A DNA stretch of 39,368 nt from Bacteroidales bacterium (GCA_017541145.1 JAFXZT010000106.1:1-39368); one strand, 5' to 3'; numbered from the stretch's first letter, positions 9,207 to 17,656 are shown. Program-made: numbers and translations. The notes: generated from the letters alone by a model not told the origin.

Positions 9207-10019
9207 ATGAAAACATACAAAAGAGTATTAACCATAGCCGGCAGCGATTCAGGCGGAGGCGCGGGCATTCAAGCTGATATCAAAACAATTTCAGCATGCG
9301 GATGTTACGCAGCATCGGCAATTACAGCCGTTACAGTTCAAAATACACTTGGAGTAAAAGCAGTGCAAGCCATTCCGGTTGAGATAGTTACGGGACAGAT
9401 TGAAGCAGTTTTGGAAGATATCGGCGCAGATGCCATAAAAATCGGAATGCTCAACACATCGGAAGTGATTGAAGGAATCCGCACAATGCTCGACAAATAC
9501 AAAAATCCGAACGTAATTCTCGATCCCGTTATGGTTTCTACTTCGGGGCATCGTCTGATAGAAGAAAGTGCAATCAACTCGTTAATAAACAATCTTTTAC
9601 CGGCGGCAAGAGCAATTACGCCGAATATTCCTGAAGCCGAAATTCTTTTGGGCGGACAAAAAATAGAAAAACAGTCACAACTACCGGAAGCAGCAAAAGC
9701 ATTAGCTGAAAAAAGTCACACTTCTGTACTTCTGAAAGCGGGTCATCTTACTGAAGATAAGTTGGTTGACATGTTTTACGATGCTGAAAACGGCAAGATG
9801 TACGAATTGCCGTCGGTAAGAATTTACACAAAAAATACTCACGGCACAGGTTGTACGATGTCATCGGCATTTGCATCGATGTTGGCTTTAGGTTACTCAT
9901 TACCGGAGGCAGCCTCCAAAGCCAAAGAATTTATCAATGATGCAATTGTTGCAGGTGCTGAATATCAGATTGGTAACGGTTTCGGCCCGGTAAAACATTT
10001 TTACAAACTTTGGAAATAA
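9207..10019 (+). CDS. thiD: hydroxymethylpyrimidine/phosphomethylpyrimidine kinase ThiD
   Basis: ThiD phosphorylates HMP and then HMP-P to give the pyrimidine pyrophosphate used by ThiE. The 270-residue protein carries AGSDSGGGAGIQADIKT (11-27) at the substrate site, LDPVMVSTSGH (105-115), and the ribokinase-type anion hole HGTGCT with Cys216. It starts 22 bases after the thiE-tenA stop and is the last gene of the operon, followed within 15 bases by a strong hairpin. Together with ThiM and ThiE-TenA it completes a salvage route. No de novo thiamine genes (thiC, thiG, thiS, thiH) are in the window. The call is firm. Confidence 0.96.
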   Translation: MKTYKRVLTIAGSDSGGGAGIQADIKTISACGCYAASAITAVTVQNTLGVKAVQAIPVEIVTGQIEAVLEDIGADAIKIGMLNTSEVIEGIRTMLDKYKNPNVILDPVMVSTSGHRLIEESAINSLINNLLPAARAITPNIPEAEILLGGQKIEKQSQLPEAAKALAEKSHTSVLLKAGHLTEDKLVDMFYDAENGKMYELPSVRIYTKNTHGTGCTMSSAFASMLALGYSLPEAASKAKEFINDAIVAGAEYQIGNGFGPVKHFYKLWK

Positions 10020-10031
10020 TCTCTACAAAAC

Positions 10032-10072
10032 AAAAAACTTCGGACAAATGCAGATTTATCCGAAGTTTTTTT
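10032..10072 (+). terminator. rho-independent terminator after thiD
   Basis: The arms AAAAAACTTCGGA (10032-10044) and TCCGAAGTTTTTT (10059-10071) form a 13-bp stem. An inner AAAT/ATTT helix closes on GCAG, and a run of seven T follows. The A-rich left flank would also let it act on the opposite strand. Confidence 0.88.
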
Positions 10073-10187
10073 ATTACAATTATTTGTATTCCAACCTTTT
10101 TGTATATTCCAATAAAAAAGGAATTTTCCGTAACAAAAAATGTTAACAGAAAATTCCAAAATAAGTAAATGTACAAAAAAATCAAAA

Positions 10188-11621
10188 TTATTTTATATTT
10201 TCTCCTTTGTCTTCGTTCTTCGCAGTAGACGTAGACTTGAGAGTAGGAGATGCAATTTTGTATTCTGCACTTTCGTTCGGGTCGTTGAGCATACGGTTTG
10301 GTTGAGAAGTAGATTCCAACACAGACCACCACAATTCGCTTTCGAGATTAATTTTCTTACGCTCTTTTACAGCCGCACGAATCGGAAGAATTGTAAAATT
10401 GCCGTTCCAGTGACCAACCACAAATGCAGTTTTACCTGCCATTGCAGCATGTACTGCGTGCTGAGCCAACTGATTACAGAATTTAGAATCATTTGAGTTA
10501 GCCGGCGCACTACGGATGATGTAACTCGGGTCGATATATTTGATTGAATGCGGGAAATCTTCTTTGTTGAACTGCTCAGAAATTTTGTCTTTGAGATAAA
10601 TACCGATATCCTTGTACTTAACATTACCGGAATCATCTCTTTCAACATTTTCATCGTGTTCAAAGAGGAACTGACCTGCACCTTCAGCAACAATAATCAA
10701 AGCATGTTTACGGGAAATAAGGCGCTGTTTTATCTGATTGATAAGACCTTTCTCACCATAAAGATCAAATTTCATTTCAGGAACAAGCACGAAATTTACA
10801 TCACCGGTAGAAAGTGTAGTATTAGCAGCAATAAAACCGGAGTCACGACCCATAAGTTTTACAATTGCAATACCGTTGTAAGCACCTTTTGCCTCGTTGT
10901 GAGCGTTGATACAAATCTTACTTGCCTCAGAAAATGCAGTTTCAAAACCGAAAGACTTGTCGATAAAACTAATATCATTATCAATAGTCTTTGGCACACA
11001 ACCGACAGCGATTTTCAGACCGCGGCGTTCTATTTCGTCACTGATATCCTGAGCAGCTCTCAAAGTACCGTCGCCACCGATACAGAACAAAATATTGATA
11101 TTTTCACGCTGAAGCAAATCAACAATTTCTTCGCTAGGCTGAGGTCCGCGAGAAGAACTCAAGAAGCTACCGCCCAACAAGTGAATACGGTCAACGATAT
11201 CCGGAGTAAGTTCCACGTAAGGAAGATTGTATTTTGAAATAAAACCTCTAAGTCCGAACATGATACCAATCACATTCTTAACATTGTAACGTCTGAAAAG
11301 CTGCATTACAAGACCACGAATCACATTGTTGAGACCCGGACAAAGACCACCGGCAGTTACAATTGCGACTTTGGTTTTGCTCGGTTCAAAATACAAGAAC
11401 TCGTGCGGACCGGCTTTTTCGAAAGAAATCGGAGGAATATTGGTCTGCTTGTAATCAGAAAGTGCGTTGGTAGATCCGTCGTAAAGGATTCTCACGGTGT
11501 CGGTAACATAGTCATAAACTTCGTCGCCCACCACTTTTGACAAATGAAGCGGAGACGGCACACGGCAATTTCCCAACGATTTTACGTTGAAATCCAATGT
11601 ATTTAATTCTTCTTGAGTCAT
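10188..11621 (-). CDS. pfkA: ATP-dependent 6-phosphofructokinase
   Basis: The enzyme phosphorylates fructose 6-phosphate, the committed step of glycolysis. The 477-residue length is that of the long PFK group rather than the 320-residue E. coli form. TAGGLCPGLNNVIRG (89-103) is the nucleotide-binding start. IGGDGTLRAA has Gly at the position where PPi-dependent enzymes have Asp (GGDD), which predicts ATP as donor. PKTIDND (210-216) carries Lys where E. coli has Gly; the GGDG plus Lys pair is known from the spirochete, trypanosome and plant ATP-PFK group. A C-terminal extension of about 20 polar residues follows. It is transcribed alone. Confidence 0.93.
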   Translation of the reverse strand: MTQEELNTLDFNVKSLGNCRVPSPLHLSKVVGDEVYDYVTDTVRILYDGSTNALSDYKQTNIPPISFEKAGPHEFLYFEPSKTKVAIVTAGGLCPGLNNVIRGLVMQLFRRYNVKNVIGIMFGLRGFISKYNLPYVELTPDIVDRIHLLGGSFLSSSRGPQPSEEIVDLLQRENINILFCIGGDGTLRAAQDISDEIERRGLKIAVGCVPKTIDNDISFIDKSFGFETAFSEASKICINAHNEAKGAYNGIAIVKLMGRDSGFIAANTTLSTGDVNFVLVPEMKFDLYGEKGLINQIKQRLISRKHALIIVAEGAGQFLFEHDENVERDDSGNVKYKDIGIYLKDKISEQFNKEDFPHSIKYIDPSYIIRSAPANSNDSKFCNQLAQHAVHAAMAGKTAFVVGHWNGNFTILPIRAAVKERKKINLESELWWSVLESTSQPNRMLNDPNESAEYKIASPTLKSTSTAKNEDKGENIK

Positions 11622-11708
11622 ATTAAGTATTTTTTGATGTTAATTATTGTTCAACTGCAATTATAACAAAAATGTAGTTTAACAAGATGTTAAAATTCAT
11701 TATTTTTG

Positions 11709-12479
11709 TTATTTGAAGAAAATAATTCTCTGTTTACCGCAAGTAGCTTGACCGAAACGTGCGAAATGATAATTAACTTCGAGCAAAACTTGTGCTGAAA
11801 GCGGTTTCATTTCGATGTTATTAAACAAGTGATTACTTGTCATTTCAGGATAACCGTACACATTGGTAGAACCATCGCATTCCAAAACATTCTTTGGACA
11901 GTAAGCGGCTCTAATTCCGAGACTTACCTGTACACGGTCGCCATTGTAAGGCATAAATCCGAAACCGAATACTACACTTGTAAAACTACTCTTGAAATAT
12001 TGTTCGCAAGGAGCATCGCCTACCAACGGATTTTCGTTTGTCATATCCACACCTTTTACTTTAGTAAACTTTGGACCGAGTTCACAATAAAACCCGTATT
12101 CGCCGGTATATCTGAAAAGCGGAAGAAAATCAGTGGCTTTCATTTTTAAAGATCCGTCATAATCCTTGATATTTAAAGGATTGTACTCGTGATTATTGAA
12201 ATCATATTTATTATCGTATTCCGAACCCATAAATTCCAGAGATACACCAACTTTATCAATGAAAACTACGCCAAGACGACCACCGTAACAATATGTAGGG
12301 CCAAGATAATCCTGATTGAAACCGTTGATATCCAAAGCCTCAGAACATAAAAACGAAGAAGCGCCATATCCGCCTTTTACAGCAAGAGAAATCCAGTTTG
12401 GAGCGCCGCTGCCCCTACGTTGTCCGAATACATTGATTGTAAGGACTGTTAATAAAATTAAAACTACTATTTTTTTCAT
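11709..12479 (-). CDS. secreted outer-membrane beta-barrel protein, function unknown
   Basis: The 256-residue protein has a clear signal peptide (MKKIVVLILLTVLTINVFGQ, cleavage after GQ). Short amphipathic strands rich in Gly, Tyr and Phe follow: GRLGVVFIDKVGVSLEFMG, GEYGFYCELGPKF, SVVFGFGFMPYNGDRVQVSLGIRAAY, LLEVNYHFARFG. This pattern fits the small porin-like barrel proteins common in Bacteroidota. Several Cys residues are present (CSEA, CELG, CEQY, CPKN, CDGS, CGKQ), which could form disulfides outside the cytoplasm. It lies 87 bases upstream of pfkA on the same strand and is divergent from the CPBP gene. No specific family is recognised. Confidence 0.65.
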   Translation of the reverse strand: MKKIVVLILLTVLTINVFGQRRGSGAPNWISLAVKGGYGASSFLCSEALDINGFNQDYLGPTYCYGGRLGVVFIDKVGVSLEFMGSEYDNKYDFNNHEYNPLNIKDYDGSLKMKATDFLPLFRYTGEYGFYCELGPKFTKVKGVDMTNENPLVGDAPCEQYFKSSFTSVVFGFGFMPYNGDRVQVSLGIRAAYCPKNVLECDGSTNVYGYPEMTSNHLFNNIEMKPLSAQVLLEVNYHFARFGQATCGKQRIIFFK

Positions 12480-12604
12480 TTGGTTTGAGTATATTAGTTA
12501 AAAAAAATTCGAGGTTAAAGTAAACAAATTTTAATGACAAAAATTCGTTTTTCTCGAAAAAAAATTGAAATTTTGCATAAAATTAAAATACGAATCAGCA
12601 AAAA

Positions 12605-13486
12605 ATGAAACCGTTTTTTCAAGACTGGGGCTTTTTCAGAAGGCTTAGTTCTTTAATAGTCATAATGTTACTCTTAACATTGATATTTGTAGTAGTAAGT
12701 TTGGGACTTGCAATACTTATCTACGGGCAAAAACAGGTCAATGCGATGGAAGTACAAGTATTGCAATTTACGCAAGGCGTTCTAAGTTTCGGGATGTTCA
12801 TATTACCATCAGCATTATTTGCATATCTGTTTGAAAATCATAACATTTTCAAAGGACTTTCGATGTCAGAAAAGCCAAAACTGATTCATATCGGAATCTG
12901 CATATTGATGTTTTTTGTATCAATTCCGTTAATATCATATTTAGAAGAAATCAATCTGAAAATGCAATTGCCTCAATGGATGTCAGGCATAGAACAATGG
13001 ATGCGAACTCACGAAGAACAAGCCAAAATCGCAACCGAAAAATTACTTGGCGAACCCGGAATCAATGCACTGATTTCCAACATAATAGTAATAGCATTAA
13101 TACCGGCAATAGGCGAAGAATTATTATTTAGAGCAACATTGCAGAAAAATATTTTTCAGAATAGTACCAAAATTCAACCATATATTTCGGTAATAATAGT
13201 AGCAATATTATTCAGCACATTTCATTTACAGTTTTACGGATTTTTACCAAGATTTGTACTTGGAACCATGCTCGGATTGTTGTTTTTGTTAACAAAAAAT
13301 ATTTGGGTACCAATAAGTTATCATTTTATCAACAATTTTATAGCAGTAATGGTAAGTCATACCGATGCAAACGAAACTGTACATGCAGAACCACAATTCA
13401 TAGCGCATCCGCTAATAATAATTTTAAGTTTATTAGCAACAATATCAATAATTTATTTATTGTATAAAACAGAAAAAAAACATTAG
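12605..13486 (+). CDS. CPBP family intramembrane metalloprotease
   Basis: The 293-residue polytopic membrane protein has about eight hydrophobic segments. The CAAX protease/bacteriocin-processing (CPBP/Abi) motifs are in order: EELLFR (171-176), the ExxxR core GEE..R, then FSTFHLQF with His207, and ISYHFINN with His240. These residues bind the metal and the catalytic water. Substrates of such bacterial proteins are usually unknown; roles include peptide processing and self-immunity. No bacteriocin gene is seen nearby. It is divergent from the barrel protein upstream and is followed by a promoter at 13492-13522, so it is probably transcribed alone. Confidence 0.9.
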   Translation: MKPFFQDWGFFRRLSSLIVIMLLLTLIFVVVSLGLAILIYGQKQVNAMEVQVLQFTQGVLSFGMFILPSALFAYLFENHNIFKGLSMSEKPKLIHIGICILMFFVSIPLISYLEEINLKMQLPQWMSGIEQWMRTHEEQAKIATEKLLGEPGINALISNIIVIALIPAIGEELLFRATLQKNIFQNSTKIQPYISVIIVAILFSTFHLQFYGFLPRFVLGTMLGLLFLLTKNIWVPISYHFINNFIAVMVSHTDANETVHAEPQFIAHPLIIILSLLATISIIYLLYKTEKKH

Positions 13487-13491
13487 AAAAC

Positions 13492-13522
13492 TTTTTTTAG
13501 AAGAATAAAACATATACTTTTG
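13492..13522 (+). promoter_or_regulatory. promoter of the ribbon-helix-helix/LRR gene pair
   Basis: TTTT (13492-13495), 19 bases, then TACTTTTG (13515-13522) fits the Bacteroidota promoter. It lies just after the CPBP gene and 75 bases before the next ATG. The tandem repeat at 13551-13570 falls within the transcribed leader. Confidence 0.6.
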
Positions 13523-13550
13523 CGTAAATTTTAAAATATAATTAGCAACA

Positions 13551-13570
13551 TTTTACGTTTTTTTACGTAT
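13551..13570 (+). repeat. tandem 10-bp repeat TTTTACGTNT, possible operator
   Basis: TTTTACGTTT (13551-13560) is followed directly by TTTTACGTAT (13561-13570). The 10-bp period puts both copies on the same face of the helix. It lies between the promoter and the start of a gene whose product looks like a ribbon-helix-helix DNA-binding protein, a place where such proteins often bind to repress themselves. The operator role is inference. Confidence 0.4.
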
Positions 13571-13597
13571 AAAGAAAATATAAAAAAACAATTCAAA

Positions 13598-13852
13598 ATG
13601 GCAGTACAAAAACCATCAAAGAAAACCAAACGGACACCGGAAGAAAAAGAGCAATTTAAAAGACAACACCGTCAAAGTTTCCGTTTGAACGATTTGGAAT
13701 TGCAGGCACTTATGAAATACTACAAGAAGTATAAAGTAAAAAATCGTGCAAGATTTTTACGTGAGACAATAATGGGAGTTGTTCTGAAAAAATTTGAAGA
13801 AGATTATCCTACATTATTCGACGTGCCAACAATTAACGATATCAAAAAGTAA
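13598..13852 (+). CDS. small basic protein, probable ribbon-helix-helix DNA-binding
   Basis: The 84-residue protein starts with a Lys/Arg-rich tail (1-25). A strand-like stretch RQSFRLN (about 25-31) is followed by two predicted helices, DLELQALMKYYKKYK and NRARFLRETIMGVVLKKFEED. This strand-helix-helix order with FRLN at the front resembles the ribbon-helix-helix fold of CopG, Arc or MobC-like proteins. The family is not recognised by name. It is 31 bases upstream of the LRR gene and probably shares its transcript. A tandem 10-bp repeat in the leader could be its own operator. It could instead be a structural nucleoid or plasmid-type protein. Confidence 0.6.
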   Translation: MAVQKPSKKTKRTPEEKEQFKRQHRQSFRLNDLELQALMKYYKKYKVKNRARFLRETIMGVVLKKFEEDYPTLFDVPTINDIKK

Positions 13853-13883
13853 TATTCACTTAACTATTATAAAACTTAAACAA

Positions 13884-14807
13884 ATGAAAAATTCCATTAT
13901 CAGAAGATTTGCGTTATTGGCAATTGTCATGTTAGGCATGACTGTCAGCGATGCATTCTCACAAAGTGCAAATAGAACCTGGTGGAACTCGCTTCCAACA
14001 GCATGGAAAAAAATCATTCAACAACAAGAACTCAAAGGCAAAGATATTACTCCAACTGACGAAATGCTGGAAGATATCGTGAATATCAAAAGTATAGTTT
14101 GCTCAGGCAACAAGGAAATTACTGACTTGAAACCTTTAGCAAGACTCAAAGCTTTGGAATATATCGATTGCAGCAATACCAACATCACTTCGCTTACAGG
14201 TATCGAAAATCTTACAAACCTCAGAGAACTAAACTGTTCTAACAACGACAATGTAAACTCATTGATGCCGTGTCAGCACCTTGGTAACCTCGAAAACATC
14301 AACTGCGGCAACACAATGGTAAAATCATTGGCACCATTGAAAAGCCTTACAAGACTTAAAAAACTTGACGTTCATTTCTGTACTGTCAACAATTTGTCAG
14401 TAATCTGTGAACTCAAAAACCTTGTATACTTGAATGTTGCACAAAATCAAAGTTTATATTCTTTGACCGGTGTAGAAAAACTCATCAACCTTGTAGAACT
14501 CGACTGCTCTGAAACCAACCTCACAGACCTCAGCCCGCTTGAAACTATGAAAGCATTGGAAACTCTCAATGTATCAAACACTAAGGTTACAACATTGCGT
14601 TCATTGCAATTCATCAAAACACTCAAAGAAGTTGACTGTTCTGATACAAGAATTTCAGCAGCAAGTCTTGACTATTTCTTCTCTCACGTAAAATTGACAT
14701 TGCTTAGAGGCCGTAATCTTGAAATCACTCAAAAGCAAATCAACGATTTTACTTCATCTTTTACAAAGAAAAACATCAATTGCGATGTAATCTTAACAAC
14801 AAAATAA
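13884..14807 (+). CDS. secreted leucine-rich-repeat protein
   Basis: The 307-residue protein is exported through a signal peptide (ALLAIVMLGMTVSDAFSQ, cleavage after SQ near residue 27). The start at 13884 is chosen because it opens directly on MKNSIIRRF and the signal; an in-frame ATG at 13794 lies inside the previous gene. After a Trp-containing region (WWNSLPTAWKKI), about eight repeats of 22-23 residues follow with the pattern LxxLxxLxxLDCSNTxITSLxP, as in internalin-type LRRs. LDCSET, LNVSNT and VDCSDT are successive copies. The repeats probably bind a protein or glycan partner at the cell surface. No anchor or type IX sorting domain is visible. It ends before a hairpin shared with cspA. 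Confidence 0.82.
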   Translation: MKNSIIRRFALLAIVMLGMTVSDAFSQSANRTWWNSLPTAWKKIIQQQELKGKDITPTDEMLEDIVNIKSIVCSGNKEITDLKPLARLKALEYIDCSNTNITSLTGIENLTNLRELNCSNNDNVNSLMPCQHLGNLENINCGNTMVKSLAPLKSLTRLKKLDVHFCTVNNLSVICELKNLVYLNVAQNQSLYSLTGVEKLINLVELDCSETNLTDLSPLETMKALETLNVSNTKVTTLRSLQFIKTLKEVDCSDTRISAASLDYFFSHVKLTLLRGRNLEITQKQINDFTSSFTKKNINCDVILTTK

Positions 14808-14855
14808 TCAAGATATTTTTCTTAAACAAAAAAAGATATTTCAATACATCAAAAA

Positions 14856-14887
14856 AAACGCCATAGGAAACAATTCTTATGGCGTTT
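14856..14887. terminator. bidirectional terminator between the LRR gene and cspA
   Basis: The arms AAACGCCATA (14856-14865) and TATGGCGTTT (14878-14887) are extended by GGAA/TTCT pairs and close on an ACAA loop. T-rich sequence follows on the plus strand, and eight A precede on the other side, giving a T run for minus-strand transcripts. It lies 48 bases after the LRR stop and 45 bases from the cspA stop. Confidence 0.82.
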
Positions 14888-14932
14888 AGTTTTTCTAAAT
14901 TGTTGAAAAATTTTACTACTTTTGAAGTAGAC

Positions 14933-15148
14933 TTAGTTAGAAACGGCAACGTTGGTGGCTTGCGGACCGCGCTTACCTTCTGTAACTTCAAAAGTTACTT
15001 TTTGATCAGCAACAAGATTTACTTTCTTATTGTTAACACTTGCAACACCTGTATAGTGTACAAAAATGTCGTTACCTTCGTCAGATTCAATAAATCCGAA
15101 ACCCTTAGTGGTATCGTACCACTTAACTTTTCCTGTGTGTTGAGCCAT
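14933..15148 (-). CDS. cspA: cold-shock protein, CspA family
   Basis: A single 71-residue cold-shock domain binds single-stranded nucleic acid and acts as an RNA chaperone. RNP1 is KGFGFI (15-20) and RNP2 is DIFVHY (27-32). The length and N-terminus (GKVKWYDTTKGFGFI) are typical. A TAAATTTG box on the minus strand (15184-15191) is only about 35 bases from the ATG, so the leader is too short for the long thermosensor leader of E. coli cspA. It is convergent with the LRR gene and shares its terminator. It is divergent from the Omp85-like gene. Confidence 0.96.
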   Translation of the reverse strand: MAQHTGKVKWYDTTKGFGFIESDEGNDIFVHYTGVASVNNKKVNLVADQKVTFEVTEGKRGPQATNVAVSN

Positions 15149-15229
15149 AGTTCTAATGTGTTTTTTAATTTTTAAATCTGGTACAAATTTATTAAATTTT
15201 TCATTAATAAAAAAGTTTTTTTTAAATTT

Positions 15230-16663
15230 ATGTTAAAAAATAATATTACAATATGTTTCATCCTGATTATTACAGCAATAGCAAATTGTTGCTCAGGTCA
15301 AAACTACAAGCTTAAAAAATATTCAATCAACTCGGATTCGGCATTTTTCAACATAGATAAATCATTTTGGTTTAGAGATTTAGATACGTCATTTATATCA
15401 AAACTAAATACAAAATATCTCACAAAATTTGCTGATTGCGGTTATCCGTTTTGTAAAATAAATTGCGATTCAATAGTAATTAAACAAAACAAATTTTTTA
15501 TCTGCAATTCAGTTTCGTTAGGCAAAAAATACATTTTAAACAACATCTTTTTTGTCGGAAATCCGAAAATAAACAAAAAATATATTTTTAACATCACCAA
15601 TTTGCATCCGAAATCAGAATATAATGAAACAAATGTCAAAAATATTGATAAAATTCTAAACAATTGCGAATTAATAAATATCATAAAATCTTCCGAAATA
15701 GAATTTCATCCCGAAGACGCCGATTTGTATTTGTTTCTAAAAAACAAGAAAACAAATTTAGTAAACGCCATTGCAACAATAAATTACGATGAAAATTCTA
15801 CAAAATATTTTCTTACCGGAAATGCAGAACTGAAACTTCAGAACAATTTCGGAGAAGCAGAAAAATTTTATTTTAATTGGATTGGTTACAACAACAATTC
15901 TCAAGAGCTTAATACTGAGTTGGAATGGCCATTTATAAACGGTAGCAGAACATCGGCAAATTTCGATTTGGAATTAATTAAAACCGATTCTACTTGTCTG
16001 AATATCAGAATAAAACCGATGTTAGAATTTTTGTTAACAAAAAACTTTCATCTTGGAATTTTTACTGAACACAAGAAAATAATACCGACAAAAAATATCG
16101 CTGACATCTCACAAAAAAAAATCAACCTTTACGGAGTGAGTCTTTCCAAGAAAAACAGTATCGTAAACGGCGAAACTTCAATAGCTTTTGGCAACAGAAA
16201 TTCCGGCGAGACACAAAATCCAATCATGATGTTAACAACAAAAATCAATTCAGAAATAAAAATTATAGACAATTTATACTACGAAATAAACGCAGAATCA
16301 AAAACAATGATAAGCAAAGATCGTTTTGATATTCATGAAAATTACATGTTAGGAGGTTCGGGAAATTTGCGCGGTTACAACGAAAACGAGATTTTTGCAA
16401 CCGAATATTGTCTGTTAAACAATGATTTGAAATTACATGCCAACGAAAATTTTATATTATTTTGCTTTTACGATTGTGCAATATACAGATGTAAAACTCA
16501 GATAACCAACTACTCAGGAACACCGATGGGTATTGGATTAGGAATTGGGACAAAAATTTTACAAACAAACATAAATTTGGCATACGCATTGCCAATTGAA
16601 AAAAACAAGACCAACAGCGCGAAACTATCTAAAATACACATAAAAATTAATGTAGAATTTTAG
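15230..16663 (+). CDS. Omp85-superfamily (BamA/TamA-like) outer-membrane protein
   Basis: The 477-residue protein has an N-terminal hydrophobic signal (CFILIITAIANCCSGQ). A region of about 30-160 could hold one or two POTRA-like domains (KKYILNNIFFVGNPKINKKYIF). A strand-rich C-terminal barrel follows. The diagnostic element is GGSGNLRGYNENEIFATEY near residue 378, which matches the conserved (V/L)RGY loop of BamA/TamA-type barrels, and the chain ends in Phe like many barrel proteins. At under 500 residues it is shorter than BamA (about 800) or TamA (about 580), so it is an accessory paralog rather than BamA. Its codon use is strongly AT-biased and Lys/Asn rich. The substrate is unknown. Confidence 0.6.
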   Translation: MLKNNITICFILIITAIANCCSGQNYKLKKYSINSDSAFFNIDKSFWFRDLDTSFISKLNTKYLTKFADCGYPFCKINCDSIVIKQNKFFICNSVSLGKKYILNNIFFVGNPKINKKYIFNITNLHPKSEYNETNVKNIDKILNNCELINIIKSSEIEFHPEDADLYLFLKNKKTNLVNAIATINYDENSTKYFLTGNAELKLQNNFGEAEKFYFNWIGYNNNSQELNTELEWPFINGSRTSANFDLELIKTDSTCLNIRIKPMLEFLLTKNFHLGIFTEHKKIIPTKNIADISQKKINLYGVSLSKKNSIVNGETSIAFGNRNSGETQNPIMMLTTKINSEIKIIDNLYYEINAESKTMISKDRFDIHENYMLGGSGNLRGYNENEIFATEYCLLNNDLKLHANENFILFCFYDCAIYRCKTQITNYSGTPMGIGLGIGTKILQTNINLAYALPIEKNKTNSAKLSKIHIKINVEF

Positions 16664-16673
16664 GAAAAAAGTC

Positions 16674-16704
16674 TTTAAAAATCCAAACAAAAAATTTAAT
16701 TTTG
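16674..16704 (+). promoter_or_regulatory. promoter of the small lipoprotein operon
   Basis: TTTA (16674-16677), 19 bases, then TAATTTTG (16697-16704) lies 45 bases before the ATG of the 44-residue lipoprotein and 11 bases after the previous stop. Confidence 0.65.
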
Positions 16705-16749
16705 CGTTTAGATTTAAAGGAATACAAACTTTAAATAAATATAGAAAAA

Positions 16750-16884
16750 ATGAAAAAATCTTTATTCTTAATCGCTTTAGTAGCTGCAGTATGTTTTATA
16801 TCGTCATGCAGACCATCACGTCCGGCATGTCCTGCATACACACAAATTGCGAAAACATTTTGCAATACAGTAGCACACTTTTAA
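16750..16884 (+). CDS. small lipoprotein, 44 residues
   Basis: The ORF reads MKKSLFLIALVAAVCFISSC and then RPSRPACPAYTQIAKTFCNTVAHF. A lipoprotein signal with lipobox ISSC makes Cys20 the lipidated residue and leaves a mature peptide of 25 residues with two further Cys (CPAY and FCNT). It has a promoter of its own and ends 7 bases before the next gene, which also encodes an exported protein. Short Cys-containing lipoproteins of this kind are frequent in Bacteroidota, but no named family is recognised. The complete signal, promoter and tight spacing argue that it is real despite its length. Confidence 0.65.
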   Translation: MKKSLFLIALVAAVCFISSCRPSRPACPAYTQIAKTFCNTVAHF

Positions 16885-16891
16885 ATAAGAG

Positions 16892-17656
16892 ATGAAAAAG
16901 CTGAGCCTCGTAATACTGTTGACAATCTTATTTCTTGAGGGATTTGCTCAAGGAGAGATAGATACAGAAAAAAAGATATTGTACCGTAACGAATGGTCGA
17001 TTGGTATGCTTCTGAAAACCAATGGTTTGGATTTTGATTACAGAAGCGGTAAGTTTGTGAATTATTTCAAGAAAAACTTATGGGAATGCGGATTAGGTTT
17101 TATCAAGCATCCTCAGCAATACCGAGCATCAAATCCATACGTTACGGGATACAGACAATATTGCTTCGGCAAGAAAAATTTCTGTTTCGAGCTCTTTTAT
17201 TCACGAGGCCGTCAGCGCTCTTTGTTCACGAAACAAGACCTCAACAGCGTAGAAATCAGACTATTCTATTTTGGAGGAGCGACATTGGCGTTTCTGAAAC
17301 CGATATATTATGAAATAAGTTACAACGATAATATAAAATCAGAAAAATTTGATCCTGTAAATCATTACGCAGGAATTACGCTCGGACCGTCAAGTTTTGC
17401 CAAAGGATTCGACGAAATTTCAGTAGTCCCCGGAATACAATGTAAAGCCGGATTAAGTTTTGAATTTGGCAAATCAGACAAAAAGCTCACCGCATTGGAA
17501 GCCGGATTCAAATTATCAGCCTTCACCAAGAAATTGGAAATCATGGAGCAAAAATCCAACCCACAATTTATAGGAAATCTGTTTCTAACAATGAGATTCG
17601 GAAGAGTAAAGCATGGTGCTCAGTATGAGTATCTTAACAAATACGAAGATTACTAG
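16892..17656 (+). CDS. secreted outer-membrane protein, function unknown
   Basis: The 254-residue protein has a signal peptide (MKKLSLVILLTILFLEGFAQ, cleavage after AQ). The mature part is strand-rich: NEWSIGMLLKTNGLDFDYRSG, CFELFYSRGRQR, VEIRLFYFGGATLAFLKPIYYEISY, NHYAGITLG and IGNLFLTMRFG. This is consistent with a small outer-membrane barrel. The start lies 7 bases after the 44-residue lipoprotein, so both are probably on one mRNA and may act together at the outer membrane. Similar proteins appear conserved in Bacteroidota, but I cannot name the family. Nothing in the sequence shows an enzyme motif. Confidence 0.7.
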   Translation: MKKLSLVILLTILFLEGFAQGEIDTEKKILYRNEWSIGMLLKTNGLDFDYRSGKFVNYFKKNLWECGLGFIKHPQQYRASNPYVTGYRQYCFGKKNFCFELFYSRGRQRSLFTKQDLNSVEIRLFYFGGATLAFLKPIYYEISYNDNIKSEKFDPVNHYAGITLGPSSFAKGFDEISVVPGIQCKAGLSFEFGKSDKKLTALEAGFKLSAFTKKLEIMEQKSNPQFIGNLFLTMRFGRVKHGAQYEYLNKYEDY

